Assembly (NCBI GenBank): GCA_016707445.1
Contig: JADJHR010000006.1
Location: 124,001-188,000 of the forward strand
Length of the DNA stretch: 64,000 nucleotides
Direction of reading: 5' to 3'
DNA from: Rubrivivax sp.
GTDB taxonomy: Bacteria; Pseudomonadota; Gammaproteobacteria; Burkholderiales; Burkholderiaceae_C
In this document: piece by piece, positions 1 to 7,431 of the stretch
How the letters are laid out: each line of letters opens with the position of its first letter
Position numbering within the stretch: the first letter of the stretch is position 1
Translations under genes and position numbers: made by a program
Notes under the pieces: model-generated
The model's input: only the letters and a program-made list of their open reading frames with translations
Told to the model about the DNA's origin: nothing
Database searches by the model: none

Positions 1-858
1 CCCGCCCAGTGCGCGCAGCGCCGGGCCCAGCCCCAGAAGATCAAAAAACAGGAAGCGCTGCGGAAAGGCAAAGTACTCCTGCAGCAGACGGTAGCCCGCG
101 AAGCCGGTCAACGTAACCGGCAGCAGGGCATGGTCGTCTTCAAAGCCCACGGCGCGCACCGAGTCGGCCGCCAGCACCTGCACGGCAGCCGAGTCATTGG
201 CCGGCAGCACCAGGGCACCCAGCGCGTGGCCACAAATCAACTCGTGCAGCCGAAAAGCCACGTCGTCGTTGCCGCTGCAGAACAGCCGAAGATCCTGCAG
301 CGCCAGCTGCGAAAGATCGACACCGGCGGTGGCCCGCAGGCGAAGGCGCAGGCCGCCGCCGTACTTGCGCCATTCAGGCACCCGCGTCAGCGGCAGGTTG
401 GCCGCATGCGTGAAGTACGAGATCGACGTGATCTCCAGCGGCCACATCTCGACTTCATGCGCCGTGCGAAAACGACACTCGGTATGGGTGCCGCGGATGG
501 GGCCGCTGCGCAGTTCGCTGCCTCGCGGCACTTTGACGCCCGCCGCCAGCGCCGCGTCGCCCAGAATCGGCTGCAGCTGCGTCACCAGCATCGACGGCGT
601 GGGTTGCAGGTAGTTCGGGTAGACGATCTCGAGCAGTCGCTCGGTGAAACGCGGAAACTCCGCGTCCATCTTGAGCTGGATGCGAGATGCCAGGAAGGCA
701 AATCCTTCGAGCAGACGTTCGACGTAAGGGTCACCGACCTCAATGCCGTCCATGCGCAGCCGCGCCGCGATCTTGGGAAACTGCAGCGCGAACTCGGCCC
801 CCATCTCGCGCAGGTGCGCGAGTTCCTGGTTGTAATACTGAAGCAGTCGGGGGTCCAT
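1..858 (-). CDS. tssF: T6SS baseplate protein TssF (ImpG/VasA), N-terminal part, runs off left edge
   Basis: TssF is a component of the T6SS baseplate wedge that works with TssE, TssG and TssK in the cytoplasm. The frame opens at an ATG at 858 and stays open for 286 codons to the window edge, so the C-terminal half is missing. The start reads MDPRLLQYYNQELAHLRE and is followed by EFPRFTERLLEIVYPNYLQP, both typical of the family N-terminus. It starts 35 bp after the stop of tssE on the same strand, consistent with one operon running from ompA/tssA leftwards. TssG and the ClpV ATPase usually follow and may lie just outside. Identity is confident from these family-typical segments and from position; the end is not visible. 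Confidence 0.92.
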   Translation of the reverse strand, partial: MDPRLLQYYNQELAHLREMGAEFALQFPKIAARLRMDGIEVGDPYVERLLEGFAFLASRIQLKMDAEFPRFTERLLEIVYPNYLQPTPSMLVTQLQPILGDAALAAGVKVPRGSELRSGPIRGTHTECRFRTAHEVEMWPLEITSISYFTHAANLPLTRVPEWRKYGGGLRLRLRATAGVDLSQLALQDLRLFCSGNDDVAFRLHELICGHALGALVLPANDSAAVQVLAADSVRAVGFEDDHALLPVTLTGFAGYRLLQEYFAFPQRFLFFDLLGLGPALRALGG

Positions 859-893
859 CGTCGGGCGTCCGCGGGGTTGTTTCAGCCAACGGC

Positions 894-1400
894 CTAGTTC
901 GACACTTCGCGCACCGCAATGCGCCCGGTCTCCAGGTCGACATCGGTGTGCAGCAACAATTCGAGCGGCACCGGTTGAGACCACAACTGACCGCTGATCC
1001 GGAAGCTGATCTGGTTATGGTGGCCGATCTGTTCGTCGATCAGCAAAGCCTCGACGCGCAGCGTGTCCGTCAGGATCCGAGGCTCATGGTCAACGATGGC
1101 TTGCCGCACCTGGGCTTCAATGACCGTGTGGTCGATCGACGAGATGGTCTGGCCAGAAATGATCGGCAAACCGAAGTTCAACACCGATCGGCCAACTTCC
1201 GGATAGCCGTCGAGCGATTCGGAACTACCGAACTGTGCGGTGTTGAACAGCCAGCTCAAATCACGCAATACCGCGTCGCGCAAGCGGTTGCGTGACAGCA
1301 CGCGGTTTTCCGCGGGCTCATGCTGTTTGGTCGGTTCGTCGTCGCGCAGCCGGTCGAGCAGGGCGGGTTGCAGACGGTCCTGGGCCTTGGGCAGGCTCAT
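894..1400 (-). CDS. tssE: T6SS baseplate protein TssE (gp25-like)
   Basis: A 168-residue protein of the GPW/gp25 lysozyme-like family, the T6SS counterpart of the phage T4 baseplate wedge protein gp25. Visible family features are the early run RDAVLRDLSWLFNT, the central GLPIISGQT stretch and the segment VRQAIVDHEPRI, where the E-P-R-I core is the well-conserved gp25 motif. It begins two bases after the stop of tagJ, so the two are very probably translationally coupled. Length fits the family (about 130-170 residues). It acts in the cytoplasm as part of the baseplate on which the TssB/C sheath assembles. No irregularity is seen. Confidence 0.93.
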   Translation of the reverse strand: MSLPKAQDRLQPALLDRLRDDEPTKQHEPAENRVLSRNRLRDAVLRDLSWLFNTAQFGSSESLDGYPEVGRSVLNFGLPIISGQTISSIDHTVIEAQVRQAIVDHEPRILTDTLRVEALLIDEQIGHHNQISFRISGQLWSQPVPLELLLHTDVDLETGRIAVREVSN

Positions 1401-1402
1401 CG

Positions 1403-2221
1403 TCAGTCGCTGCCGTCATCGAGCGTGATCATGCGCAGGTCCATCAGCGCCAGGTCACCGACGTCGGTGGCCAGCATGCGCTGTCCGCTGCCGACGAAGA
1501 GGCCGGGTTGAGGCTCGTGCCAATCGGTCTTGCGGGCCAAGGCAAGCAAAGGGTCGCTGAGATCCGTGCCTGCATATCGGGTCGGCAGAAAGGCCACCTG
1601 TTCGCCGCCATTGCTGAACATCAGCGTCGACGGCATCCAGACCCGGTCGCGCAGGTCGGTGGGCGCCTCGATGCTGACCTTTGACAGTCGATTCCAGGGC
1701 ACCCAGTAGTACTTCCCGTTGACCACCGCCTCGAGCACCGGCCCGATGCGCATGTCGGCATCGGCGATCCACTCGAACTTCAGCGGCTCGCCGTCGCCCT
1801 TGGCCTCGCCGCGGGTGGTTGGCGCCTGCTCGTAGGCCTGCTGGCGCAGATTGGCGGCATCTGCTGTTTCACCGCGGCCCTCACGCAGCAGCGCCTCGAT
1901 CAGCAAGGCCATCCAGGTCTCGGGCTCGCCAAACAGCAACGGCACCTTCTGGCCCTTGAAGACCTGCTCACGCAGCCGTTCGCACTGGATCGTTTCGCGA
2001 TAGGTCTGCACCATCGGCAAGGTGCTGATGTCCAGCTCGCAGGCGACCGTCAGCTGGTTCAAGGCCCGTGACCAGTCGCCCTGCACACACAGCAGTTGAA
2101 ACAGGAACACGCGCAACTTGGCGTCAGCCGGCTGCTTTCGGATCTGAGCCTGCAGGTGCTTGATGGCGATTTGCGGGTCGCCATCCTTCAGCGACTGTTC
2201 GGCGGCGGTGGGTCCGGCCAT
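1403..2221 (-). CDS. tagJ: T6SS accessory protein TagJ (ImpE/SciE family)
   Basis: A 272-residue ImpE/SciE-type protein. The N-terminal third is a TPR-like helical part (DAKLRVFLFQLLCVQGDWSRALNQL), followed by the family-typical KFEWIADADMRIGPVLEAV and NGKYYWVPW segments. TagJ proteins bind the N-terminal helix of TssB in some T6SSs and are thought to tune sheath disassembly by ClpV; that is family knowledge, not shown here. I chose the ATG at 2221, which has GGAA about five bases upstream; an in-frame ATG at 2233 would abut the stop of the upstream hcp-like gene. Presence of TagJ tends to go with a ClpV-TssB pairing of a specific type, so a tssH gene should be sought to the left. Confidence 0.88.
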   Translation of the reverse strand: MAGPTAAEQSLKDGDPQIAIKHLQAQIRKQPADAKLRVFLFQLLCVQGDWSRALNQLTVACELDISTLPMVQTYRETIQCERLREQVFKGQKVPLLFGEPETWMALLIEALLREGRGETADAANLRQQAYEQAPTTRGEAKGDGEPLKFEWIADADMRIGPVLEAVVNGKYYWVPWNRLSKVSIEAPTDLRDRVWMPSTLMFSNGGEQVAFLPTRYAGTDLSDPLLALARKTDWHEPQPGLFVGSGQRMLATDVGDLALMDLRMITLDDGSD

Positions 2222-2233
2222 GAGCGATTCCAA

Positions 2234-2725
2234 TCAGTCACTGTGAACTTGCGCGTTGAATTCGAGGTCGGCACCCTTGTCGCCCAAGGTGCTCTGAGTG
2301 GCGTAGGTGACCGTGATCTCCTCAAAGGCAAAGGCGAGGGATTCGGTCAACTCAGAACTGCCGGGAGACGCATTGCCGACGGTGTGCGACGTCACTCGGC
2401 CTCCTTTGATGGTGATCGTGAAGTAGTCGACCGGCGGGTTAGCCCCAGCCTTGCGCACCGTAAGCACAGCTTTCTTCACGGCTTCATTGTTCCGCATCAC
2501 ACTCATCAGCGGCACCGTCGCAGCGTCCGCCAATTTGCTGATCCGAAGTTCGTTCAGCGCCGACCTGGAGGATGCGCCCCCGCCGGCCAGCGCCGTGGAA
2601 CCCGTCATTCCCCAAGTCCAGCCCATGACCTCGATCCACTCTGGGTGCTCAGGGGAGTTCGACTCGCCCTTGATCACGCCCGTCTGCTTCCCCTCGACGA
2701 AGAGGAACATGTCGGCCTTGGCCAT
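2234..2725 (-). CDS. second Hcp-family T6SS tube protein (divergent paralogue)
   Basis: A 163-residue Hcp-family protein. It starts MAKADMFLFVEG and keeps the Hcp landmarks: the IEVMGWTWGM strand near residue 37, the basic/alanine segment, a VRKAG strand and a C-terminal EEITVTYATQ strand. It is clearly different from its neighbour Hcp at 2818-3300 (for example KGESNSPEHP and SRSALNELRISKLADAATVPLM). Hcp rings stack into the inner tube and carry small effectors, so a second Hcp could be a specialised carrier or a tube variant; which of these applies is inference. It lies 92 bp after hcp, with a strong stem-loop between, and 12 bp before tagJ. The upstream in-frame start at 2770 falls inside the stem-loop and is rejected. 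Confidence 0.85.
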   Translation of the reverse strand: MAKADMFLFVEGKQTGVIKGESNSPEHPEWIEVMGWTWGMTGSTALAGGGASSRSALNELRISKLADAATVPLMSVMRNNEAVKKAVLTVRKAGANPPVDYFTITIKGGRVTSHTVGNASPGSSELTESLAFAFEEITVTYATQSTLGDKGADLEFNAQVHSD

Positions 2726-2754
2726 GATGTACCGTCCCGATGAAAAGTGAGGAC

Positions 2755-2790
2755 GCCGGGCCCGCAGCACCAGAAGGTGCGCAGCCCGGC
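2755..2790 (-). promoter_or_regulatory. two-storey stem-loop between the two hcp genes
   Basis: Bases 2755-2761 (GCCGGGC) pair with 2784-2790 (GCCCGGC), and inside them 2767-2771 (GCACC) pair with 2776-2780 (GGTGC) around an AGAA loop. There is no U-run after it in the direction of transcription, so it is more likely an mRNA stability or processing element than a full terminator. Its position, directly after the hcp stop, would let hcp be expressed far above the downstream genes. The pairing is seen in the sequence; the role is inferred. Confidence 0.6.
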
Positions 2791-2817
2791 GCTCGAGTCA
2801 GGCTGGGGACCGCCCGT

Positions 2818-3300
2818 TTACTCTGCCTTGTTCTCGGCAATGTTGTAGGTGTAGTCCTTGACGGCATCCAGGCCACCCGCCGTACCCTGAGGTGCGTACT
2901 CGAACTTGAACTTCGCAAAGTTCAGGGACACGTTTTCGGTCAAACGATCTTCGCCACCCGAACCACCGGTCGAGACCGAGGTCACGATCACCTCGGTCAT
3001 CGTGATGATGATGTACTCCAGCTGTTCGCCACCCGCCTTGCGGACGACGAGCTTGGCCTCGGGATAGTGCTTGCCTCCGCAGCAGGCCTGAATCAGCGCA
3101 TGCGAGGAGGCGTCAACGTACTTGGTCAGCGAGATGTCTTGAACGCTGACCTTGCCCGAGCCGCCGCCGCCGCCCGTGTGGGTGGTGCCCGACTGGGACA
3201 TGCCCCAGCTCCAGGCCAGGACGTCGATGTCCTTGGCGTGGACGCTGTCTACCGACTCGCCTTCGATGTCACCGATCTTGATGAACATGTCTATGGCCAT
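2818..3300 (-). CDS. hcp: T6SS inner-tube protein Hcp
   Basis: A 160-residue Hcp1-type protein: it starts MAIDMFIKIGDIEGES, has the IDVLAWSWGMSQSG strand, a glycine loop (TGGGGGSGK), the core VSVQDISLTKYVDASS and ends with the FKFEYAPQG strand. Hcp hexamers stack to form the T6SS inner tube, which is expelled with its cargo when the TssB/C sheath contracts. A Shine-Dalgarno AGGAGA lies six bases before the ATG. Two adjacent cysteines (ACCGG) near residue 95 are unusual and could allow disulphide linkage between rings. The gene follows tssC by about 120 bp and precedes a second, divergent hcp. Length is normal for the family. Confidence 0.95.
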   Translation of the reverse strand: MAIDMFIKIGDIEGESVDSVHAKDIDVLAWSWGMSQSGTTHTGGGGGSGKVSVQDISLTKYVDASSHALIQACCGGKHYPEAKLVVRKAGGEQLEYIIITMTEVIVTSVSTGGSGGEDRLTENVSLNFAKFKFEYAPQGTAGGLDAVKDYTYNIAENKAE

Positions 3301-3420
3301 GGTGCTCTCCTAAGTTGCCCGCAGTGGGCGATGGGTTGATGCTGCGAAATCGCCCGCGATCACTGGGCGCCCCCCCTGCGCAGCTGGCAGGGGGCGTTGA
3401 AAACCGTCAATTGCCGACCA

Positions 3421-4911
3421 TCACGCAGCCTTCGCGGAAGGCAGCTTGGAGACCAACCGCAACGAGACGGTCAGACCCTCGAGCTGATAGTGCGGTCGCA
3501 GGAAGAACTTGGACGTGTAGTAGCCGGGGTTGCCTTCCACCTCTTCGACGATCACCTCCGCGGCAGCCAACGGCTTGCGCGCCTTGGTGCCCTCGGTCGA
3601 GTGCGCCGGATCGCCGTCGACGTATTGCATGACCCATTTCTGCAACCACTTCTGCATGTCTTCGCGTTCCTTGAACGAGCCGACCTTGTCGCGCACGATC
3701 GACTTCAGGTAATGCGCGAATCGGCAGGTCGCAAACAGATAGGGCAGCCTTGCCGCCAGGTTGGCATTGGCGGTGGCGTCAGGGTCGTCGTACTCGGTCG
3801 GCTTCTGCAGCGACTGGGCGCCAATGAAGGCCGCAAAGTCGCTGTTCTTGCGATGGATCATCGGCATGAAGCCGGCCTTGGCCAGTTCGGCCTCGCGCCG
3901 GTCATCGATTGCGATCTCGGTCGGGCACTTCATGTCCACGCCACCGTCGTCGGTGGGGAAACTGTGCGTAGGCAGGTTCTGCACCGCGCCGCCCGACTCG
4001 ATGCCTCGAATGCGCGAACACCAGCCGTATTCCTTGAACGAGCGGTTGATGTTGACCGCCATCGCATAGGCCGCATTCGACCAGGTGTACTTGTGGTGGT
4101 CGGCAGCGCCGGTGTCCTCTTCGAAATTGAATTCTTCGACCGGATTGGTGCGCGCACCGTACGGCAGCCGGGACAGGTAGCGCGGCATCGCCAGGCCGAT
4201 GTACTTGGCGTCCTCGGACTCGCGCAGTGAGCGCCAAGCTGCGTACTCCGGCGTCGTGAAGATCTTGGTCAGGTCACGCGGGTTGGCCAGTTCCTGCCAC
4301 GAGTCCATCTGCATGACAGCCGGCGACGCGCCCGCCAGGAACGGGGCATGTGCGGCAGCCGCAATCTTGGCCATCTCGGCCAGGAGTTCGACGTCAGGCG
4401 CACTCTGGTCGAAGTGATAGTCACCCACCAGGCAACCGTAGGGCTCCCCGCCGAACTGGCTGAACTCTTCGTTGTAGAGCTTCTTGAACAGCGGGCTCTG
4501 GTCCCAGCTGGTGCCCTTGTAGCGCTTGAGCGTCTTGCCCAGATCCTGCTTGGAGATGTTCATCACCCGGATCTTCAGCTGCTCGTCGGTCTCGGTGTTG
4601 TTCACCAGGTAGTGCAGGCCGCGCCACGCGCCTTCGAGCTTCTGCAGGTCGGCGTGATGCAGGATCTGGTTGATCTGCGCCGACAGCTTTTCGTCGATGG
4701 CGGCGATCATCGCCTCGATCGACTTGACGACGTCGCTGCTGATCAGCTGGGTCTGCGACAAGGCCTGCTGGGCCAGGGTCTGGACGGCTGCCTCGACAGC
4801 CGACTTGGCTTCGTCGGTCTTGGGCTTGAATTCCTTCTGCAGCAACGAGGCGAGGTCACTGCCTTCGAATTCCACTGCGGCCAATGTCGAACTGGTCTGA
4901 GCTTCTGCCAT
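3421..4911 (-). CDS. tssC: T6SS sheath large subunit TssC (ImpC/VipB)
   Basis: A 496-residue TssC/VipB. The ATG at 4911 has AGGAG eight bases upstream; the longer open frame beyond it overlaps tssB in another frame and is not used. Landmarks are DEKLSAQINQILHHADLQKLEGAWRGL (cut here for length to its core ADLQKLEGAWRGLHYLV), the FKKLYNEEFSQFGGEPYG block, RYLSRLPYG and the C-terminal GYYTSKFFLRPHYQLEGL. With TssB it forms the contractile cytoplasmic sheath that drives the Hcp tube. It is 29 bp from tssB, the normal pairing. No anomaly is seen and the length fits the family. Confidence 0.96.
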   Translation of the reverse strand: MAEAQTSSTLAAVEFEGSDLASLLQKEFKPKTDEAKSAVEAAVQTLAQQALSQTQLISSDVVKSIEAMIAAIDEKLSAQINQILHHADLQKLEGAWRGLHYLVNNTETDEQLKIRVMNISKQDLGKTLKRYKGTSWDQSPLFKKLYNEEFSQFGGEPYGCLVGDYHFDQSAPDVELLAEMAKIAAAAHAPFLAGASPAVMQMDSWQELANPRDLTKIFTTPEYAAWRSLRESEDAKYIGLAMPRYLSRLPYGARTNPVEEFNFEEDTGAADHHKYTWSNAAYAMAVNINRSFKEYGWCSRIRGIESGGAVQNLPTHSFPTDDGGVDMKCPTEIAIDDRREAELAKAGFMPMIHRKNSDFAAFIGAQSLQKPTEYDDPDATANANLAARLPYLFATCRFAHYLKSIVRDKVGSFKEREDMQKWLQKWVMQYVDGDPAHSTEGTKARKPLAAAEVIVEEVEGNPGYYTSKFFLRPHYQLEGLTVSLRLVSKLPSAKAA

Positions 4912-4940
4912 GTTGGGGCTCCTGTGTTCGAGTTGTGGGG

Positions 4941-5447
4941 TCAGGCCTTGGGTTCGTCGGCAGGCTTTTCGGAAGCCGCCATCGACGCCAACAGGCTGGG
5001 GTCGCTCATCAGGCGGCCGACAAGTTCCTCGGCGCCGCCCTTGCCGTCCATGTAGGTGACCAGGTTCTGCAGTTGCTGACGCGCTTCGAGCAACTTGGAC
5101 AGGGCACCGACCTTCTTGGCGATCGCCGCGGGCGAGAAATCGTCCATGTTCTCGAAGGTCAGATCGACACTGATGTTGCCTTCGCCGGTCAGCGTGTTGG
5201 GCACATTGAAAGCAACCCGAGGCTTCATGGCCTTCATGCGTGAATCGAAATTGTCGACGTCGATCTCGAGGAACTTGCGGTCGGCCACCGGCGCCAGCGG
5301 CTCGGCCGGCTTGCCCGACAGGTCGGCCAGCACACCCATCACGAAGGGCAACTGCACCTTCTTCTCGGCGCCGTAGACCTCCACGTCGTATTCGATCTGG
5401 ACGCGAGGCGCGCGGTTGCGGGCAATGAACTTCTGGCTGCTTCCCAT
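4941..5447 (-). CDS. tssB: T6SS sheath small subunit TssB (ImpB/VipA)
   Basis: A 168-residue TssB/VipA. It starts MGSSQKFIARNRAPRVQIEY and shows the conserved LPFVMGVLADLSG segment, FLEIDVDNFDSRMKAMKPRV and the middle FENMDDFSPAAIAKKV, ending in a short variable acidic tail. A Shine-Dalgarno AGGAG lies about seven bases before the ATG. TssB binds TssC to build the contractile sheath and presents the ClpV recognition helix at its N-terminal side. Sits between tssA (93 bp upstream) and tssC (29 bp downstream). No anomaly. Confidence 0.96.
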   Translation of the reverse strand: MGSSQKFIARNRAPRVQIEYDVEVYGAEKKVQLPFVMGVLADLSGKPAEPLAPVADRKFLEIDVDNFDSRMKAMKPRVAFNVPNTLTGEGNISVDLTFENMDDFSPAAIAKKVGALSKLLEARQQLQNLVTYMDGKGGAEELVGRLMSDPSLLASMAASEKPADEPKA

Positions 5448-5539
5448 GAGGCACTCCTGTCAGCGTTGTGACGCCGGTTGAAAAGATGATAGGACGAGAT
5501 GTCGGTTGGTCAGGGGGTTCAAAGTTGGGGTGTGCATAT

Positions 5540-6586
5540 TCACTTCTTCGGCACGCCGACGGTTGCCGGGTCTACCCCAAGACTGAGCGCCACGTCCTTC
5601 AAGGCGGCGGGCGCCAGATCCTTCAGAAGCTCAAGGAAATTGCGCTCGAGCAGGCCACGCGCGCGGCGCAGGAACAGCGGCGCGGGGTTGGTGGGCTCGG
5701 TGCGCTCGAGGTATTCACAAACCATGTCGATGGCGCGCATGGCCTCGGCGCGACTGGTCACCGATCCGCTGAGCCCGCTGCTCTTGGGCTTGGCCGCACC
5801 GGCAGCTTGGCCAGCGTCACTTGGCGCGCCCTCCTCATCGACCCCTTCGGCCACGGCCTCATGCGCCAGTGACAGGGCCCGGCCCAGCGCGTCTCGGACG
5901 GGCTTGAGATCGGCGCCTGACCCGGCGCCGAAACGCTTGTCCATCAATGCGCCGAGGCGCTTGAGTTGCTGCTCGCCGTCAAGCAGGCAGGTTCTGACAC
6001 CGGCCCCGTCTTTCTCGGCGTCAGCGATCATCTGCTCGATCTGTTCTCGACTGAACGTGGCCTCGCCCTTGCGGGCATTGAGCACATTGAAGGCAATTTC
6101 GACGTCGCGCAGGCGCAGTTCACCCACGCCCTTGATCGCCGCCAGCCGCGCGTTCAGAATTTCACCCAGGACACCTTCCACCTTGGGTATTTCGGCGAGC
6201 GTGTTGACCCGGGCGTAGGGATCGTTGTCGGCCGGATCGGGCCGGGGATGAAGGCCATCCCATTGCGTTTCGAGCAAGCCGCTGATGAGCTGCAGCCCAG
6301 CCGAAAGCCCGACCATCCCCCGAATGGCCAGCGTGGCACGAAGCCACAGCAAGGCCACACGAAGGTCCTTGGTGCGGTCAAACAGGGCCTCGACCTTGCC
6401 GACCACCTGCCGCCACTCGGGCGGCGAACCCTTGTCGAACTGAGTCTCTGGCTTGCCCTCGGCAGCGGTCGTCAACTCCAGAAAGGCGTTGTCGTATTCG
6501 AGATCCGGGCCGCAGGGTCCGTCATCACCGCTCAAGGGCTTCAGCCAGGCCTCGACCTGGCTCATCAAGGGGTCTGGTTCGCTCAA
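5540..6586 (-). CDS. tssA: T6SS cap/baseplate protein TssA (ImpA N-terminal family)
   Basis: A 348-residue TssA. The ImpA_N domain covers roughly residues 10-125 (VEAWLKPLSGDDGPCGPDLEYD, here read as its core PCGPDLEYDNAFLEL, then the TKDLRVALLWLRATLAIRG block). The C-terminal part (about 265-345, SRAEAMRAIDMVCEYLERTEP ... LFLRRARGLLERNFLELL) is the short type of TssA tail. TssA recruits the baseplate and primes tube/sheath growth. A TTG at 6586 has GAGG six bases upstream and is my chosen start; an ATG at 6565 is the alternative and gives a start closer to other TssA proteins. About 200 bp without a gene separate it from the ompA-like gene upstream. Confidence 0.93.
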   Translation of the reverse strand: MSEPDPLMSQVEAWLKPLSGDDGPCGPDLEYDNAFLELTTAAEGKPETQFDKGSPPEWRQVVGKVEALFDRTKDLRVALLWLRATLAIRGMVGLSAGLQLISGLLETQWDGLHPRPDPADNDPYARVNTLAEIPKVEGVLGEILNARLAAIKGVGELRLRDVEIAFNVLNARKGEATFSREQIEQMIADAEKDGAGVRTCLLDGEQQLKRLGALMDKRFGAGSGADLKPVRDALGRALSLAHEAVAEGVDEEGAPSDAGQAAGAAKPKSSGLSGSVTSRAEAMRAIDMVCEYLERTEPTNPAPLFLRRARGLLERNFLELLKDLAPAALKDVALSLGVDPATVGVPKK

Positions 6587-6788
6587 CGCTTACCTCGCTT
6601 GTCGGCGCAGCCGCCGCCTGTTCGAACCAGGCCCTGCAGCTGCAGGTTGGAGTCGCGGTCTTCGCGGGGTTCGCGAAGGGTGAAGCAGCGGTCGTCGGGC
6701 GGGCCGACGACCGACGGGTCTCATCGGTGCCTGAAGACTCGTCGGGCGGCAACCCCGCCAGCGGGCCGCGCCGACGATCTGATGAACG

Positions 6789-7355
6789 TTATGGCCGCTT
6801 GGTGACGATGGTCACGCGGCGGTTTTCAGGGGCATCGGGCCGCTCGGTGTTCAGCGGCTCGCTGGTGCCCTTACCCACTGCACTCAGGCGCTCGGGCAGG
6901 ATGCCGTAGCTGGCCACCAGGTACTCGACCACCGACTTGGCGCGGGCTTCCGACAACCTCTGGTTCAACTCCACACCCCCTCGCGGGTCGGCATGGCCCT
7001 CGACACTGAAAGCGAAACCGGCCAGCTTGTCGGATTGCAACGCCTTGGCGACCGTGCCCAGAGCCTGCTTGCTCTCGGTGGTCAGGTCGGCCGACCCGGT
7101 GTTGAACGTGATCAGCAGGTTCGACTTGCCGGCACCGGCCCGTGCCGGTGTGGCATTGCTGCGCGCCGTCGGCCGGATGCTGCGGGTCTTGCCGCCTTCT
7201 TCGAGTACCGGTTCGTCGATCGCCAAGGCGTCGACCAGTGCCTGCTCGGTGACCTGGTTCATCTTCAGCACCGGCGGTGCCGACTGCGCATGCACAAGCG
7301 CGCCCAAGCACAAGGTCAAGACAGCCGTTGCCGCCCTCAAGTACGTGATCTTCAT
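6789..7355 (-). CDS. OmpA-family secreted/periplasmic protein heading the tss operon
   Basis: A 188-residue protein with a signal peptide (MKITYLRAATAVLTLCLG, cleavage probably after ALVHA) and a C-terminal OmpA/MotB peptidoglycan-binding domain from about residue 80 to the end. The domain core is readable as FSVEGHADPRGGVELNQRLS followed by ARAKSVVEYL and the final ENRRVTIV. The ATG at 7355 was taken because it begins the signal peptide; the open frame upstream is longer but has no sensible N-terminus. It precedes tssA on the same strand and follows tpsA by 76 bp. It could anchor the T6SS or the TPS exoprotein to the cell wall; TssL of this locus also has its own OmpA domain, so it is an additional anchor. 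Confidence 0.85.
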   Translation of the reverse strand: MKITYLRAATAVLTLCLGALVHAQSAPPVLKMNQVTEQALVDALAIDEPVLEEGGKTRSIRPTARSNATPARAGAGKSNLLITFNTGSADLTTESKQALGTVAKALQSDKLAGFAFSVEGHADPRGGVELNQRLSEARAKSVVEYLVASYGILPERLSAVGKGTSEPLNTERPDAPENRRVTIVTKRP

Positions 7356-7431
7356 GATCCAGTCTCCATGCCTGTGCCTGCGCAAGCCGCCTACGATGCC
7401 AGTGTGGGCGTATGCAAGCAAGGGTATCTTG

